Shown: piece by piece, positions 9,901-18,029 of the stretch
How the letters are laid out: each line of letters opens with the position of its first letter
Position numbering within the stretch: the stretch's first letter is position 1
Source of the DNA: SIG350 sp964520895
Lineage (GTDB): Bacteria > Bacillota > Clostridia > TANB77 > SIG350
DNA: 55,890 nucleotides
Direction of reading: 5' to 3'
Assembly: GCA_964520895.1 (NCBI GenBank)
Contig: CAZFOR010000005.1
Location: forward strand, 1-55,890
The notes under the pieces: generated by a model
The model's database searches: none
Seen by the model: only the letters and a program-made list of their open reading frames with translations
What the model was told of the DNA's origin: nothing
Made by a program: the position numbers and the translations under genes

Positions 9901-10202
9901 AACAATTAATTAAGCATATGGACTATAATATTGATAAAACCTCTGATTTAGTTAATATAAAGATTAACGAAGATGGTATATCTACAAATAAAAATGCTGT
10001 TACACTTAATGATTTTTACGAACTACAAAAACAATCTAAGATAATACTTAAAAAAATATCTGATGAAATAATGTCTGGTAAAATAGATGTAATGCCATAT
10101 TGGAAAAACAAGAATATGTATGGATGCAGGTATTGCGAATATAACAGTATATGTAAATTTGATAGTAAAAATGAAAAATGTAAGTATAACATAATAAAGT
10201 AA
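6918..10202 (+). CDS. addB: ATP-dependent helicase/nuclease subunit B (AddB)
   Basis: AddB is one subunit of the AddAB helicase-nuclease that resects double-strand breaks for RecA recombination. At 1094 aa it is full length. The N-terminal Walker A-like loop is GKSRVGKTT (residues 8-16). The C-terminal nuclease domain has the RIIDYKSS motif (D-x-K, around residue 915). The Fe-S cluster cysteines fit: one in CPYSFYLKYC (around residue 757) and three in CRYCEYNSIC at the C-terminus. Unusually, addA does not follow: a strong terminator comes right after the stop codon. The ribosome site (GTGGTGAT) is weak. Confidence 0.95.
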   Translation: MSINIINGKSRVGKTTYIYNKIKENYDFNTNNNIKSFVIVPEQFGLTAEENLCSFLGKNGLLGIEVLTFKRMSYKVFNELGINIKHISDVGKKVLIYNILKKNQYAIFNSNNKGTIESILDIFSEFDRYNIDVEQVKEIKYDNSYLEKKMNDLINIYEKYTEKLSDNLFDSNNDLDVLYNNIQKSNLLKNCNIYIDEFYGFTNQEYDIICELANYNNIYITFCVDDEKVSDNPLDIYNINKQAYSKFIRLCAEKGLKIDNQVTLQKDNEIDKTDNTLKHLQNNIFNYPYKEYKYINENIEKDKINIYACTNQYNEIENLAQSIVKNIQAGYRYNDITVITRDVSKYSDLIWGIFTKYNIPYFLDLKKDIIDNQISTVIFSLLDIAISNFSYQSVFAYLKTGFLDIDIDDIYQLENYAIKWGIKGYKWLNSFTYGSDENNKEKVQELEKINNIREKVITPLINFKKDIEKAKISKDIVKVLYTFLSQNNIAQSIENKISEFRQKGLTEIEKEYLNLWNYYIDVFEQLTISLDNEQIDLKEFKNVLEIGLSNTQKAFIPLFKDLVLIGDIDRTRTRDTKIIYYIGMQNGTFPISFSSEGNLTDNDREFLLSNNVSLAKTTKLRTLEDEFNIYKSLTMVTDNVNFSYILNDLDGISYRPSYLISKIKKIFNLQEYIVDNEYIIKPYLYNSKVNFENIINKNENELLKWYIEYNPRLYNTYLDICRFQTNMKLQLSKQNIDTLYGDILNTSISRLEEYTKCPYSFYLKYCLKVKQRDIFSVKMIDIGNINHKVLDEFFSYVINENIDILNLTNEQTNKIASDIIEDVFDNMDNSMIKNAKNFNILKYKLKNTLLKAIWVLVLQIKNSSFRPIGTEVEFGDNKQYQKISITLDNGKKVNLTGKIDRIDIADTKDGRYIRIIDYKSSNKSIDIPDIYNGLNLQLITYLDATTQNTDIIPGGILYFKIDNPIVSTKSDIDIDKLEKEILKQLRLNGLILNDKQLIKHMDYNIDKTSDLVNIKINEDGISTNKNAVTLNDFYELQKQSKIILKKISDEIMSGKIDVMPYWKNKNMYGCRYCEYNSICKFDSKNEKCKYNIIK

Positions 10203-10229
10203 AACCGAATCAATTATTGATTCGGTTTT
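10201..10229. terminator. Bidirectional terminator between addB and the Cys-rich gene
   Basis: A perfect 13-bp stem (10201-10213 with 10217-10229) with a 3-nt loop, flanked by A and T runs so it can act in both directions between two convergent genes. It begins within addB's stop codon. Confidence 0.85.
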
Positions 10230-10239
10230 ACTACAACTA

Positions 10240-10477
10240 CTATTTCTTTTTGTTTTGCTCCCAAGTGTAACATCCTTTAAAATCATTACACCGGTAAGAT
10301 GAATGATGAATATCACCTCTAGATTTACTGCATGAAACCATACCTTGCTCAGCAGGGTGTCCACTAGCACATACACTACAACATTCATGTGTAATAGGTG
10401 ATGTATTTAATCCACATCCAGTTGCCTCATTCCAGGTTAAATCACATATACCATCTGCATCCTTCACAGTTACTCAT
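10240..10477 (-). pseudogene. Cys-rich small protein gene with a frameshift
   Basis: The ATG at 10477 has a near-ideal ribosome site (AAAGGAG) and opens MSNCEGCRWY, with a CxxC, but stops after 11 codons at 10442. The +1 frame picks up at 10446 with CDLTWNEATGCGLN and runs to 10240, with eight further Cys. Removing one base near 10447 would give one protein of about 78 residues with ten Cys, arranged like a zinc-binding knuckle protein. The only start in the second frame is a GTG at 10467 without a ribosome site. It has its own promoter. I recognise no family; the break may be real or an assembly error. Confidence 0.6.
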
Positions 10478-10534
10478 AATCTTTTCTCCTTTCTAAAAAT
10501 TAGATTTGGATTTTATTTATTTTTTGCCAAATCA

Positions 10535-10563
10535 ATTATATCACTTTACATAATTATTTTCAA
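10535..10563 (-). promoter_or_regulatory. SigA-type promoter of the Cys-rich gene
   Basis: On the - strand: TTGAAA (10563-10558), 17-bp spacer, TATAAT (10540-10535). The leader then contains a possible hairpin GATTTGG / CCAAATC before the AAAGGAG site. Confidence 0.7.
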
Positions 10564-10650
10564 TATTAGTATAAAAATTGATTAGAATTAGTTATCTTTT
10601 AATAGCAATACAAAACTTATACTTGTATGTTAAAAATTCAAAATAATTAC

Positions 10651-10679
10651 TTGAAAAAAACTATATATAATGATATTAT
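10651..10679 (+). promoter_or_regulatory. SigA-type promoter for gatCAB
   Basis: TTGAAA (10651-10656), 17-bp spacer, TATTAT (10674-10679), about 120 nt upstream of gatC. I see no riboswitch or T-box in the leader. The rest of 10478-10808 holds only this and the divergent promoter. Confidence 0.6.
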
Positions 10680-10808
10680 ATTAAGGTCAGTGATGTATGA
10701 ACAATAATTGCAATAACTAGTATTGGTATATAATAAATACATTAATGATAGAATAAATGATAACAAAATGATAAAATATGCCATAATAAATGATAGGAGA
10801 TGATTTAA

Positions 10809-11099
10809 ATGAGTATTACAAAAGAACAAATTAAACATATTGCTAATTTAGCTAGTTTAAATTTTTCAGAAGAAGAATTAGAAAAATATTTAGTAAATAT
10901 GAATGATATAGTCGATTTTGCAAATCAGTTAGATGAATTAAATACTGATAATGTTGAAATTACTACATCAATATTAGGTGAATATAATATATTTAGAAAA
11001 GATATTGAAAAAGCATCTTTTGATAGAGAGTTATTATTAGAAAATGCACCAGATGTACAAGACGGAATGTTTAAAATACCAAAAGTAATAGGAGGTTAA
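10809..11099 (+). CDS. gatC: Asp/Glu-tRNA amidotransferase subunit C
   Basis: GatC is the small stabilising subunit of the GatCAB amidotransferase, wrapping around the GatA-GatB interface. At 96 aa it has family length, and the start MSITKEQIKHIANLASLNFSEEE is the typical first helix. The C-terminal end FKIPKVIGG matches the conserved P-x-V/I tail. AGGAGATG precedes the ATG. It leads the gatC-gatA-gatB operon, with a 4-bp gap to gatA. Confidence 0.96.
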   Translation: MSITKEQIKHIANLASLNFSEEELEKYLVNMNDIVDFANQLDELNTDNVEITTSILGEYNIFRKDIEKASFDRELLLENAPDVQDGMFKIPKVIGG

Positions 11100-11103
11100 A
11101 ATA

Positions 11104-12570
11104 ATGGATTTAGTTAAATTAACAATACATGAATTAAAACAAAAATTGGTGAATAAAGAAATTACTAGTTTAGAATTAACAAAACTATATTTAGAAAGAA
11201 TAAAAAGCATTGACCCAAAAATCAAATCATATATTACTATATGTGAAGATTCTGCTTTAGAAAAATCAAAACAGGTTGATGAAAAAATAGCAAAAGGAGA
11301 AAAACTAGGAGAATTAGCAGGTATTCCAATAGCACTTAAAGATAATATTTGTACAAAAGGAATAAAAACTACATGTGCTTCAAAAATGCTAGAAAATTTC
11401 ATACCACCATATGATGCAACAGTAATTGAAAAATTAGAAAATGAAGATGCAGTTATATTAGGTAAATTAAATATGGACGAGTTTGCAATGGGAGCATCAA
11501 CTGAAAGGTCAGCATTTTTTAATACACATAATCCTTGGAATTTTAACAAAGTCCCAGGAGGATCTAGTGGTGGTTCAGCAGCATGTATTTCAGCTGATTT
11601 AGCAGCTGGAGCATTAGGAAGTGATACAGGTGGTTCTGTTAGACAACCAGCTGGTTTTTGTGGTGTTGTAGGTGTTAAACCAACATACGGATTAGTATCA
11701 AGATATGGATTAGTTGCTTTTGCATCATCATTAGACCAAATAGGACCATTATCAAAAGATGTTACAGATGCAGCTATAATGTTAAATGTAATTTCAGGTA
11801 AAGATGAAAGAGATACTACATCAGCAAATGTTGATAAAAAAGACTACACTAAATCATTAGTTAAAGATATTAGTGGATTAAAAATTGGTGTACCAAAAGA
11901 ATATTTAGGTGATGGTACAGATGAAGATGTAAATAAAGCTATAAAAGATGCAATTTTATTATTTGAATCTTTAGGAGCAACAGTAGAGGAATGTAGTATA
12001 CCAAATACTAAATATGCTCTTCCAACATACTATATAATGGCTTGTGCAGAAGCTAGTGCAAATTTAGGAAGATATGATGGTATTAAATATGGTTATAGAA
12101 CTAAAAATTATGAAACATTAAAAGATATATATACAAATTCAAGAAGTGAAGGTTTTGGAGAAGAAGTAAAAAGAAGAATATTATTAGGAACATATGTATT
12201 ATCATCAGGATATTATGATGCATATTACAAAAAAGCACAAAAGGTTAGAACATTAATAATTAATGATTTTAAGAAGGTTTTTGAAAAATATGATTTACTA
12301 GTAACTCCAACATCTCCAACAACTGCTTATGATATTAATGCAAAAGTAAATGATCCAGTACAAATGTATTTAGCAGATATATGTACTGTTTCAATAAATA
12401 TCGCAGGTGTACCTGCCATATCAATTCCTTGTGGATTTGATAAAGACAATATGCCTATTAGTATGCAACTAATAGGTAAACACTTTGATGAAGAAACTTT
12501 ATTAAAAGTTGCATATACATATGAACAAAATACTAAATGGCACACTATGAAGCCAGAATTGGAGGTATAG
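11104..12570 (+). CDS. gatA: Asp/Glu-tRNA amidotransferase subunit A
   Basis: GatA is the amidase subunit that releases ammonia from glutamine to convert Glu-tRNA(Gln) and/or Asp-tRNA(Asn) to the amidated forms. The amidase signature is clear: a catalytic Lys in IALKDN (about residue 79), then the Gly/Ser-rich PGGSSGGSAA (about residues 151-160) and the nucleophile region SDTGGSVRQPAGFCG. Length of 488 aa is normal. GGAGGTT lies before the ATG. The presence of GatCAB suggests that this organism lacks GlnRS and/or AsnRS function for direct charging, which is an inference. Confidence 0.98.
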   Translation: MDLVKLTIHELKQKLVNKEITSLELTKLYLERIKSIDPKIKSYITICEDSALEKSKQVDEKIAKGEKLGELAGIPIALKDNICTKGIKTTCASKMLENFIPPYDATVIEKLENEDAVILGKLNMDEFAMGASTERSAFFNTHNPWNFNKVPGGSSGGSAACISADLAAGALGSDTGGSVRQPAGFCGVVGVKPTYGLVSRYGLVAFASSLDQIGPLSKDVTDAAIMLNVISGKDERDTTSANVDKKDYTKSLVKDISGLKIGVPKEYLGDGTDEDVNKAIKDAILLFESLGATVEECSIPNTKYALPTYYIMACAEASANLGRYDGIKYGYRTKNYETLKDIYTNSRSEGFGEEVKRRILLGTYVLSSGYYDAYYKKAQKVRTLIINDFKKVFEKYDLLVTPTSPTTAYDINAKVNDPVQMYLADICTVSINIAGVPAISIPCGFDKDNMPISMQLIGKHFDEETLLKVAYTYEQNTKWHTMKPELEV

Positions 12571-12572
12571 AC

Positions 12573-14003
12573 ATGGATTATGAAGTAGTAATGGGGTTAG
12601 AAGTTCATGCAGAACTTGCAACAAAAACAAAAATATATTGTGGTTGTTCAACAAAATTTGGTAGTGATCCAAATACTCATTGTTGTCCAGTATGTACAGG
12701 TATGCCAGGTGCACTACCAGTATTAAACGAAAAAGTTGTAGAATATGCTGTAAAAGCAGGACTTGCAATGAATTGTGAAATTGCAAGAGATAGTAAACAA
12801 GATAGAAAAAATTATTTTTATCCAGATTTACCAAAAGCATATCAGATATCACAATTTGACATGCCACTTTGTGGAAGAGGTAATATAGAAATAGATGTAA
12901 ATGGTACTAAAAAAAATATAGGAGTCACAAGAATACATATAGAAGAAGATGCTGGAAAACTTAATCATGATGAATATGGTGGTGGAGCATTAGTTGACTT
13001 AAATAGAGCATGTGTACCTTTGATAGAAATAGTATCAGAGCCAGATATTCGTTCAGCAGAAGAAGCAAGAGCATATGTAGAAAAAATTAAATCAATACTA
13101 GAATATTTAGAAGTATCTGATTGTAAAATGCAAGAAGGTTCTTTACGAGCAGATATAAACTTATCAGTTAGAAAAAAAGGTGAAACTAAATTTGGAACAA
13201 GAACTGAAACTAAAAATTTAAATTCTTTTAAATCAATAGTAAGATGTATTGAATTTGAAGCTGAAAGACAAATTGAGTGTTTAGAAAATGGTGAGGAAAT
13301 TTATCAAGAAACAAGAAGATGGGATGATGATAGAGGTATAGGATATGCTATGAGAGATAAGGAAAATGCTGATGATTATAGATATTTCCCAGAACCTGAT
13401 TTATCATTAATTAAATTGTCAGAAGAGTATATAAACAATCTTAAAGATAATTTACCAGAAATGCCTGATAGTAGAAAAGCTAGATATATTAATCAACTTG
13501 GACTTCCAGAATATGATGCTAATATAATTACAGCATCTAAAAAACTTGCAGATTTCTTTGAAAAAGCAGTAGAAAAATCAGGTAATGCTAAATCAATTAG
13601 TAACTGGATAATGGGTGATTTAACAAGATTAATGAGTGAAAAAGAACTTGAAATAGATAATATTTTAATAAAACCAGAACAATTAGCTAGTTTAGTTGAA
13701 TTTATTGATAATGGTAAAATTAGTTCTGCTATAGCTAAAAAGGTATTTGATGAAATGTTTGAAACAGGAAAAGATCCAGAGAGCATTATAAATGAAAAAG
13801 GATTAGTACAAATATCAGATGAAGGTGCAATCAAAGAAATAGTAGTAAAAGTTCTAGATGCAAATCCTCAATCAATTGCAGATTTTAAAGCAGGTAAAGA
13901 TAAAGCTTTAGGATTTTTAGTTGGACAAGCAATGAAAGAAAGTAAAGGTAAAGCAAACCCTCAATTATTAAATAAATTATTTTTAGAAGAATTAAATAAA
14001 TAA
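12573..14003 (+). CDS. gatB: Asp/Glu-tRNA amidotransferase subunit B
   Basis: GatB binds and phosphorylates the misacylated tRNA as the kinase/transamidase partner of GatA. The start at 12573 (MDYEVVMGLEVHAEL) was chosen over an upstream in-frame ATG at 12537 because GGAGG precedes it and the family begins there. Zinc-ligand cysteines are seen in the CGCS and HCCPVCTG segments (residues 27-51), followed by the DRKNYFYPDLPKAYQISQ motif. A C-terminal YqeY/tail domain completes 476 aa. Two bases separate it from gatA. Confidence 0.98.
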   Translation: MDYEVVMGLEVHAELATKTKIYCGCSTKFGSDPNTHCCPVCTGMPGALPVLNEKVVEYAVKAGLAMNCEIARDSKQDRKNYFYPDLPKAYQISQFDMPLCGRGNIEIDVNGTKKNIGVTRIHIEEDAGKLNHDEYGGGALVDLNRACVPLIEIVSEPDIRSAEEARAYVEKIKSILEYLEVSDCKMQEGSLRADINLSVRKKGETKFGTRTETKNLNSFKSIVRCIEFEAERQIECLENGEEIYQETRRWDDDRGIGYAMRDKENADDYRYFPEPDLSLIKLSEEYINNLKDNLPEMPDSRKARYINQLGLPEYDANIITASKKLADFFEKAVEKSGNAKSISNWIMGDLTRLMSEKELEIDNILIKPEQLASLVEFIDNGKISSAIAKKVFDEMFETGKDPESIINEKGLVQISDEGAIKEIVVKVLDANPQSIADFKAGKDKALGFLVGQAMKESKGKANPQLLNKLFLEELNK

Positions 14004-14031
14004 TATATATATTAAGGATAGGTAAATAATA

Positions 14032-14613
14032 ATGAATATTGGAATAGATTTAGATGATACTATAACAGATATATTTGAACATAAATTAGCTTTTGCATAT
14101 AAATATGATATAGAAAAGTTTGGTGGAAATAACTTAATAGATCCATTAAAGAGAAGAACAAATCAAATGTTTAATTGGAGTAAGCAAAATGATTTTGACT
14201 TTTTTAAAGATGGATATCTTGATAAACTTAAAAATGTTAAACCAAGGATATTTGCAAGAGATATAATTAACAAATTATATGATGAGGGTAATAACATATA
14301 TATTATTACAGCTAGATCTAATCATTTTTTTGATGATGCCTATTTACAAACGAAAGAGTATTTGAATAAAAATGAAATAAAATATACTGATGTAATTTAT
14401 GGTATGAATGAAAAAGAAAATACATGTATGGAGTATAAAATAGATGTATTTATTGATGATAGTGAAAAACATTGCATAAATGTATCAAATTTAGGAATAA
14501 AAACATATCTTTTTACTACAATGAGAAATTTAAATTTTGATATAGAAAATACAAAGATAGAAAGAGTATTTTGCTGGACACAGTTGTATGACAAAATATT
14601 AAAAAATATGTAG
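14032..14613 (+). CDS. 5'(3')-nucleotidase-like HAD hydrolase (NT5C type)
   Basis: The N-terminal GIDLDDTITD (residues 3-12) is the HAD motif I, with the nucleophile Asp and acid/base Asp. IYIITAR (around residues 90-96) fits motif II, and DVFIDDSEKHC (around residues 141-151) is the acidic motif IV that binds Mg. The 193-aa length and layout resemble the 5'-deoxyribonucleotidase type C family, so a nucleotide monophosphate is the likely substrate, though many HAD enzymes have broad specificity. It lies 28 bp after gatB and 11 bp before a membrane protein gene. Confidence 0.8.
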   Translation: MNIGIDLDDTITDIFEHKLAFAYKYDIEKFGGNNLIDPLKRRTNQMFNWSKQNDFDFFKDGYLDKLKNVKPRIFARDIINKLYDEGNNIYIITARSNHFFDDAYLQTKEYLNKNEIKYTDVIYGMNEKENTCMEYKIDVFIDDSEKHCINVSNLGIKTYLFTTMRNLNFDIENTKIERVFCWTQLYDKILKNM

Positions 14614-14624
14614 GAGGGGATATA

Positions 14625-17375
14625 ATGGTTGGTATATTGTTTATTGCTTTGGTTATTTATGTAATACTATATTATGATTTACTTTCTAAATATAAGAAAC
14701 TTAAAATATCGAACGGAAAATTAAAAAGAAAGATAAAGAAACTAAACGAGCAGTTTGGGATTGTCGATGTAAAAAAAGAAATACATGGACAAGTTAATTT
14801 CAATAATCTTGATGTAGTAAATGAGAATAAAGAGGAAGGTTCTGTAATTCAAAAAATAGAAGTTGAAAATATTGTTAATGAAAATAAAAGTATGGTTAAA
14901 AAGGATACAAAAATAAACTGGCTTTTTGGAATTGGTATATCACTTGTTTGTTTAACATATTTTGTTTTGTTAAATACAACATGGGGTATGATTTCTGACA
15001 TTACTAAATGCATATTAGTCGTATTGTTTTCCTTAGTATTTTTCTTATCAAGTAATATACTAGATAAGCTAATTAAAGCACCAAAAGCTACAATGGTTTT
15101 TTGGTCTTTAGGATTAATATATGTTCCGTTTTCATTAATTGCAATATTTGGTTTTGGACTCTTAGGTGATTTTTTATCATTTAGTGGGCAAGGTGCAAAT
15201 TTATGTTTAGCTACAATTGCCCTAATATCATTTGCACTTAATTTGTTAAGTAGTGTTAAGTTTAAAAATGCATTTTTTGTATGGTTATATGTGTTATCTG
15301 AATTCTTAACTATATTACTAGGAATTAGAATTTTCTCTATAGATAATAGTATTCTATTTTTAGTAATGTCAGTTTATACATGTGTAGTAGTATTAATTAG
15401 CAATTATTTAAAACAAAAAACAGATTTACAATATATATTTACTGTTTATGATATTTATAAGAAGATAATATTAGTAGCATTTAACATTTTAACTATTTCA
15501 AATATTGTTGGTTTGTTATTTAATAAAGTAAACATATATACAACATTAGCTGGAATTATAATAGTTTTAATTGATATATTTATAGCATGCAAAGAAAAAG
15601 AAACAGTATACTTTAATTTAGCTATATATACACTATTAGTTAATGTATTATGCTTGTTTAATCTAATAACAATTCTACATACATTTAATATATATTTACT
15701 TGTTATAGCTGTATATACAACAATAATGAATTTAATTAGCATGTATATTAAAAATAGTGAAAATACTAATTTATGCATATTTGAAAAATCAATTAATATA
15801 TTTTCATATATTTCAGTTGTATTTTGTAGTTTAAGTATGTTTGGCAACAATGTTATATCTTTAATAACTTTATTAGTAGTTATATTAAATACAATAAGAA
15901 ATGTATATATTAGTAAAAACTCTATTTTTTCATATTTGTTGGTATTTCAAATAATGTTTAGTGTAGTAACTTTATTTGAATGTATAATTCCAGATATACC
16001 ATATGGATATATAACACTTGCAATTTTATCAATTATATATGTTTTAACAGTTTTAAATTATGACAATGATAAATTGAAATATTTTAGAAGCGGGTTTATA
16101 ATACTAATACCAATATTGACATTTATCGAGTTTTTATCAAATTACAATATTTTTGCATCAGTAAGAGATTTACAGTTTTATATTGATAAATTTGTATATA
16201 TAATAGCTACTCTTTTGATGTATATTTTAGCATATATTAAAATTTCTAATAAGATTTATACAACTGTTGTAAAATATTTTATTTCAACATTAACATACAT
16301 TTTACTAATAGTTATATTTAATACATTAACAAGTCTTAATCTAGTATTAGTACTTACTATATCTTCAAGTATAATGACAGGATTATTTATCATATTTAGA
16401 TATATTTATAAACCTTTAGAAACACCTTTTAATATTTTTTCTAATATATCAATATTAGTAGGTATTTTTGCAACAATGATATTTGGAAAAAATTATATGT
16501 TATGGTATTATATAGTAGTATTTTTAGTATATCTATATAATTCAGTAATACAAAAACAAAACAGTAGTGATTTATCAAATGTTTTTAAATTAGGATATTT
16601 ATTAGTAAGTAATTTAATAATATATACAATTTTAAATATATTTGAAACAAGATTTGATATTAATTATTTAACAAACTATTCAATATTTATATCAATATTG
16701 ATAATTTCAATATCATTATTTATAAATAATAAAAAAATGAGTAAATTGTTAACTTGGTATTTAGGAATATTTAATGTTATTTCAGCAATTAGTTTAATAG
16801 CAATACCTAATAATAACTTATTTATATCGTTATTGCCATCTGTTTCATATATAACATTATTATTTATGCAAATACAATATTTAGATAAACCTTTAACAGA
16901 TGTGTATAAGGCAGTAATATATGTCTTGCTACTACTACCATATAACATTTTAATTAATCATTTTGATATAAATTTAGTAGTATTAAATTGTACAATATAT
17001 ATATCAATACTATATTTAATAACTAGAACAATATTAATAAATTATATAAAGAATAAAAAATCTATTGAAGTTATAGAATTAATATCACTAATACTAATAT
17101 ATATAATAGGATTAGTTAGTTCTATAGTAACATTTAATCAAGCTATTTTATTCGATTTATTACTTGCAATAATAATTGTATATTCATTTATTAAACAAGA
17201 AAATTACATGTTTAAATGTACAAGTGTTTCATTTATATTAATTGTATTTATACAAACAAAATTAGTTGATTTTCCTGTAATATGGCTAATATGCCTATTA
17301 TTATTTGGAATAGGATTTATTTCATTTGCAACAGTAAATGAAATAAAAAAGAAAAAAGAGATAAATAAGGAATAA
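14625..17375 (+). CDS. Large polytopic membrane protein, 916 aa
   Basis: An N-terminal helix (residues 2-18) is followed by a basic coiled-coil-like stretch (KKLKISNGKLKRKIKKLNEQ) and an acidic linker. From about residue 92 to the end there are more than twenty hydrophobic segments in a row, with almost no large loops. The first part of the membrane region resembles DUF2157-type proteins in layout, but I cannot assign a family with confidence. No transporter motif is seen. AGGAGGGG precedes the ATG. The gene ends 49 bp before a terminator. Possible roles are envelope sensing or lipid-linked processes; this is a guess. Confidence 0.75.
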   Translation: MVGILFIALVIYVILYYDLLSKYKKLKISNGKLKRKIKKLNEQFGIVDVKKEIHGQVNFNNLDVVNENKEEGSVIQKIEVENIVNENKSMVKKDTKINWLFGIGISLVCLTYFVLLNTTWGMISDITKCILVVLFSLVFFLSSNILDKLIKAPKATMVFWSLGLIYVPFSLIAIFGFGLLGDFLSFSGQGANLCLATIALISFALNLLSSVKFKNAFFVWLYVLSEFLTILLGIRIFSIDNSILFLVMSVYTCVVVLISNYLKQKTDLQYIFTVYDIYKKIILVAFNILTISNIVGLLFNKVNIYTTLAGIIIVLIDIFIACKEKETVYFNLAIYTLLVNVLCLFNLITILHTFNIYLLVIAVYTTIMNLISMYIKNSENTNLCIFEKSINIFSYISVVFCSLSMFGNNVISLITLLVVILNTIRNVYISKNSIFSYLLVFQIMFSVVTLFECIIPDIPYGYITLAILSIIYVLTVLNYDNDKLKYFRSGFIILIPILTFIEFLSNYNIFASVRDLQFYIDKFVYIIATLLMYILAYIKISNKIYTTVVKYFISTLTYILLIVIFNTLTSLNLVLVLTISSSIMTGLFIIFRYIYKPLETPFNIFSNISILVGIFATMIFGKNYMLWYYIVVFLVYLYNSVIQKQNSSDLSNVFKLGYLLVSNLIIYTILNIFETRFDINYLTNYSIFISILIISISLFINNKKMSKLLTWYLGIFNVISAISLIAIPNNNLFISLLPSVSYITLLFMQIQYLDKPLTDVYKAVIYVLLLLPYNILINHFDINLVVLNCTIYISILYLITRTILINYIKNKKSIEVIELISLILIYIIGLVSSIVTFNQAILFDLLLAIIIVYSFIKQENYMFKCTSVSFILIVFIQTKLVDFPVIWLICLLLFGIGFISFATVNEIKKKKEINKE

Positions 17376-17423
17376 TAAAAAATATTATATGCCATTAGAA
17401 GAACTTAAGTAAACAATTCTCGA

Positions 17424-17466
17424 AATCAAGTATATGTAATATCATTATTTATACTTGATTTTTTTA
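17424..17466 (+). terminator. Intrinsic terminator after the large membrane protein
   Basis: A perfect 11-bp stem AATCAAGTATA / TATACTTGATT (17424-17434 with 17450-17460), then TTTTT. Confidence 0.85.
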
Positions 17467-17599
17467 TGTTATTTATTGATTATTTAACTTGTATTTTTTA
17501 TACATATATTATAGAATATACATATAAAAAAATATTAGTAACAAATTTAAAATACAAAGAATAAATTAATATATAATTACATGAAAGGGGATTTTTTTA

Positions 17600-18016
17600 T
17601 TGGATAAATTTAAAGAAATAAGACCAATTGTTCTTGGCATTATAAAAAAGGATAACAAAATATTAGCTATGAAAGGTGAAGGATACTATAGATTACTAGG
17701 TGGTGGAGTAGAATTTTTAGAAACATTAGAGACTGCACTAAAAAGAGAGTTTAAAGAAGAATTAAATACAGATATAAAAATAAATAAATACATAGGCTTT
17801 GAAGATAATATATTTGTATATAAAGGGAAAAATGCACATGAACATATGTTTGTTTATGATATTGAAATATTAGACGAATATAAAGAGGTATATGAGTTTG
17901 ATGAAATAGATATGAGTGGTAACATAATACACAATACTGCTGTTTGGGTTGATGTTGATGAATTGAAACAAAAAAGGTCGATAATTTATCCTGAAATCAC
18001 ATTAAAATATATTTAA
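17600..18016 (+). CDS. NUDIX hydrolase
   Basis: NUDIX enzymes hydrolyse a nucleoside diphosphate linked to another moiety. The Nudix box is nearly complete: GGVEFLETLETALKREFKEE (residues 35-54) matches G-x5-E-x7-REU-x-EE, though the usual Gly after EE-x is Asn. Total length is 138 aa. The start is TTG at 17600 behind GAAAGGGG; no ATG fits. murB starts 14 bp downstream, so the two are likely co-transcribed. The substrate cannot be told from sequence. Confidence 0.9.
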   Translation: MDKFKEIRPIVLGIIKKDNKILAMKGEGYYRLLGGGVEFLETLETALKREFKEELNTDIKINKYIGFEDNIFVYKGKNAHEHMFVYDIEILDEYKEVYEFDEIDMSGNIIHNTAVWVDVDELKQKRSIIYPEITLKYI

Positions 18017-18029
18017 AGGAGTGTTAATT

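Noticed and set aside
10023..10388. 121-aa - strand frame across the addB end and the Cys-rich gene
   Set aside because: It overlaps a strong terminator and two better-supported frames; no start signal.
11037..11549. 170-aa open frame on the - strand across gatA
   Set aside because: It is antisense to a clear gatA, has no ribosome site and no family-like pattern; a shadow of the AT-rich coding strand.
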